Part shown: positions 45,479-45,489 of the stretch, piece after piece
Layout: the number at the start of each line of letters is the position of its first letter
Numbering within the stretch: the first letter of the stretch is position 1
Source: Mycobacterium sp.
GTDB lineage: Bacteria > Actinomycetota > Actinomycetes > Mycobacteriales > Mycobacteriaceae
Assembly (NCBI GenBank): GCA_011620645.1
Contig: WOYS01000122.1
Span: 24,979 to 70,467 of the forward strand
DNA length: 45,489 nucleotides
Reading direction: 5' to 3'
Made by a program: the position numbers and the translations under genes
The notes under the pieces: generated by a model
What the model was told of the DNA's origin: nothing
Seen by the model: the letters and a program-made list of their open reading frames with translations, nothing else
Databases searched by the model: none

Positions 45479-45489
45479 TCGCAACAACT

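Overview
The window is a high-GC chromosomal segment from a rapidly growing Mycobacterium (Mycolicibacterium type), spanning the replication-origin side of the chromosome. The evidence is the actinobacterial gene order around dnaA, a 47-residue L34, DnaA boxes close to TTGTCCACA, parS sites of the form TGTTTCACGTGAAACA, mycobacterial marker genes (cwlM, sigM next to trxB/trxA, the murJ-pseudokinase fusion, ponA1, ino1, an mtc28-like antigen), and a glucosylglycerate hydrolase of the type described from rapid growers. I see no tRNA or rRNA gene, no CRISPR array and no insertion sequence.

Layout. 1-493 is the dnaA-dnaN spacer (oriC), with dnaN expected just outside the window. 494-2008 is dnaA (minus). 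After a 586-bp spacer with more DnaA boxes, a plus-strand run follows: rpmH, rnpA, yidD, yidC, jag, rsmG, parA, parB (2595-7970). It covers ribosome and RNase P, membrane insertion and chromosome segregation. Two parS palindromes lie inside the starts of rsmG and parA. A GNAT-like gene (8217-9095) converges on a long minus-strand block (9040-19060): mutT4, a DUF6049 membrane protein, murJ-pseudokinase, sigM, trxB, trxA, cwlM. This block combines cell-wall synthesis control with thiol redox. The anti-sigma gene expected between sigM and trxB is absent.

From 19159 come pcnA and an Asp/Gly-repeat protein. The gene order then jumps to the block that in M. tuberculosis lies on the other side of the origin: MFS transporter, yqgE, small membrane protein, mtc28-like antigen, leuS (21272-27760). 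An accessory stretch (27817-32575) holds an SDR, glucosylglycerate hydrolase, a MarR regulator and a Tat-exported PhoX lipoprotein with a PHO-box-like array upstream. It is followed by an alpha/beta hydrolase, ino1, a PadR regulator with a palindromic operator, two small conserved genes, ponA1, a GT87 membrane glycosyltransferase, the rpsF-ssb-rpsR-rplI operon with a strong terminator, and dnaB carrying two inteins.

No wholly new multi-gene system is evident. The signals most worth following up are: a short dispersed repeat translated in different frames and strands inside three genes; the doubly intein-split DnaB, with a class-3-like mini-intein inside the Walker A motif; the loss of the SigM anti-sigma gene together with a Cys-rich SigM; an internal ribosome-binding site and start in the murJ fusion; a PHO-box-like array before phoX; DnaA-box-like sites before dnaB; and many putative leaderless promoters that fix start codons.
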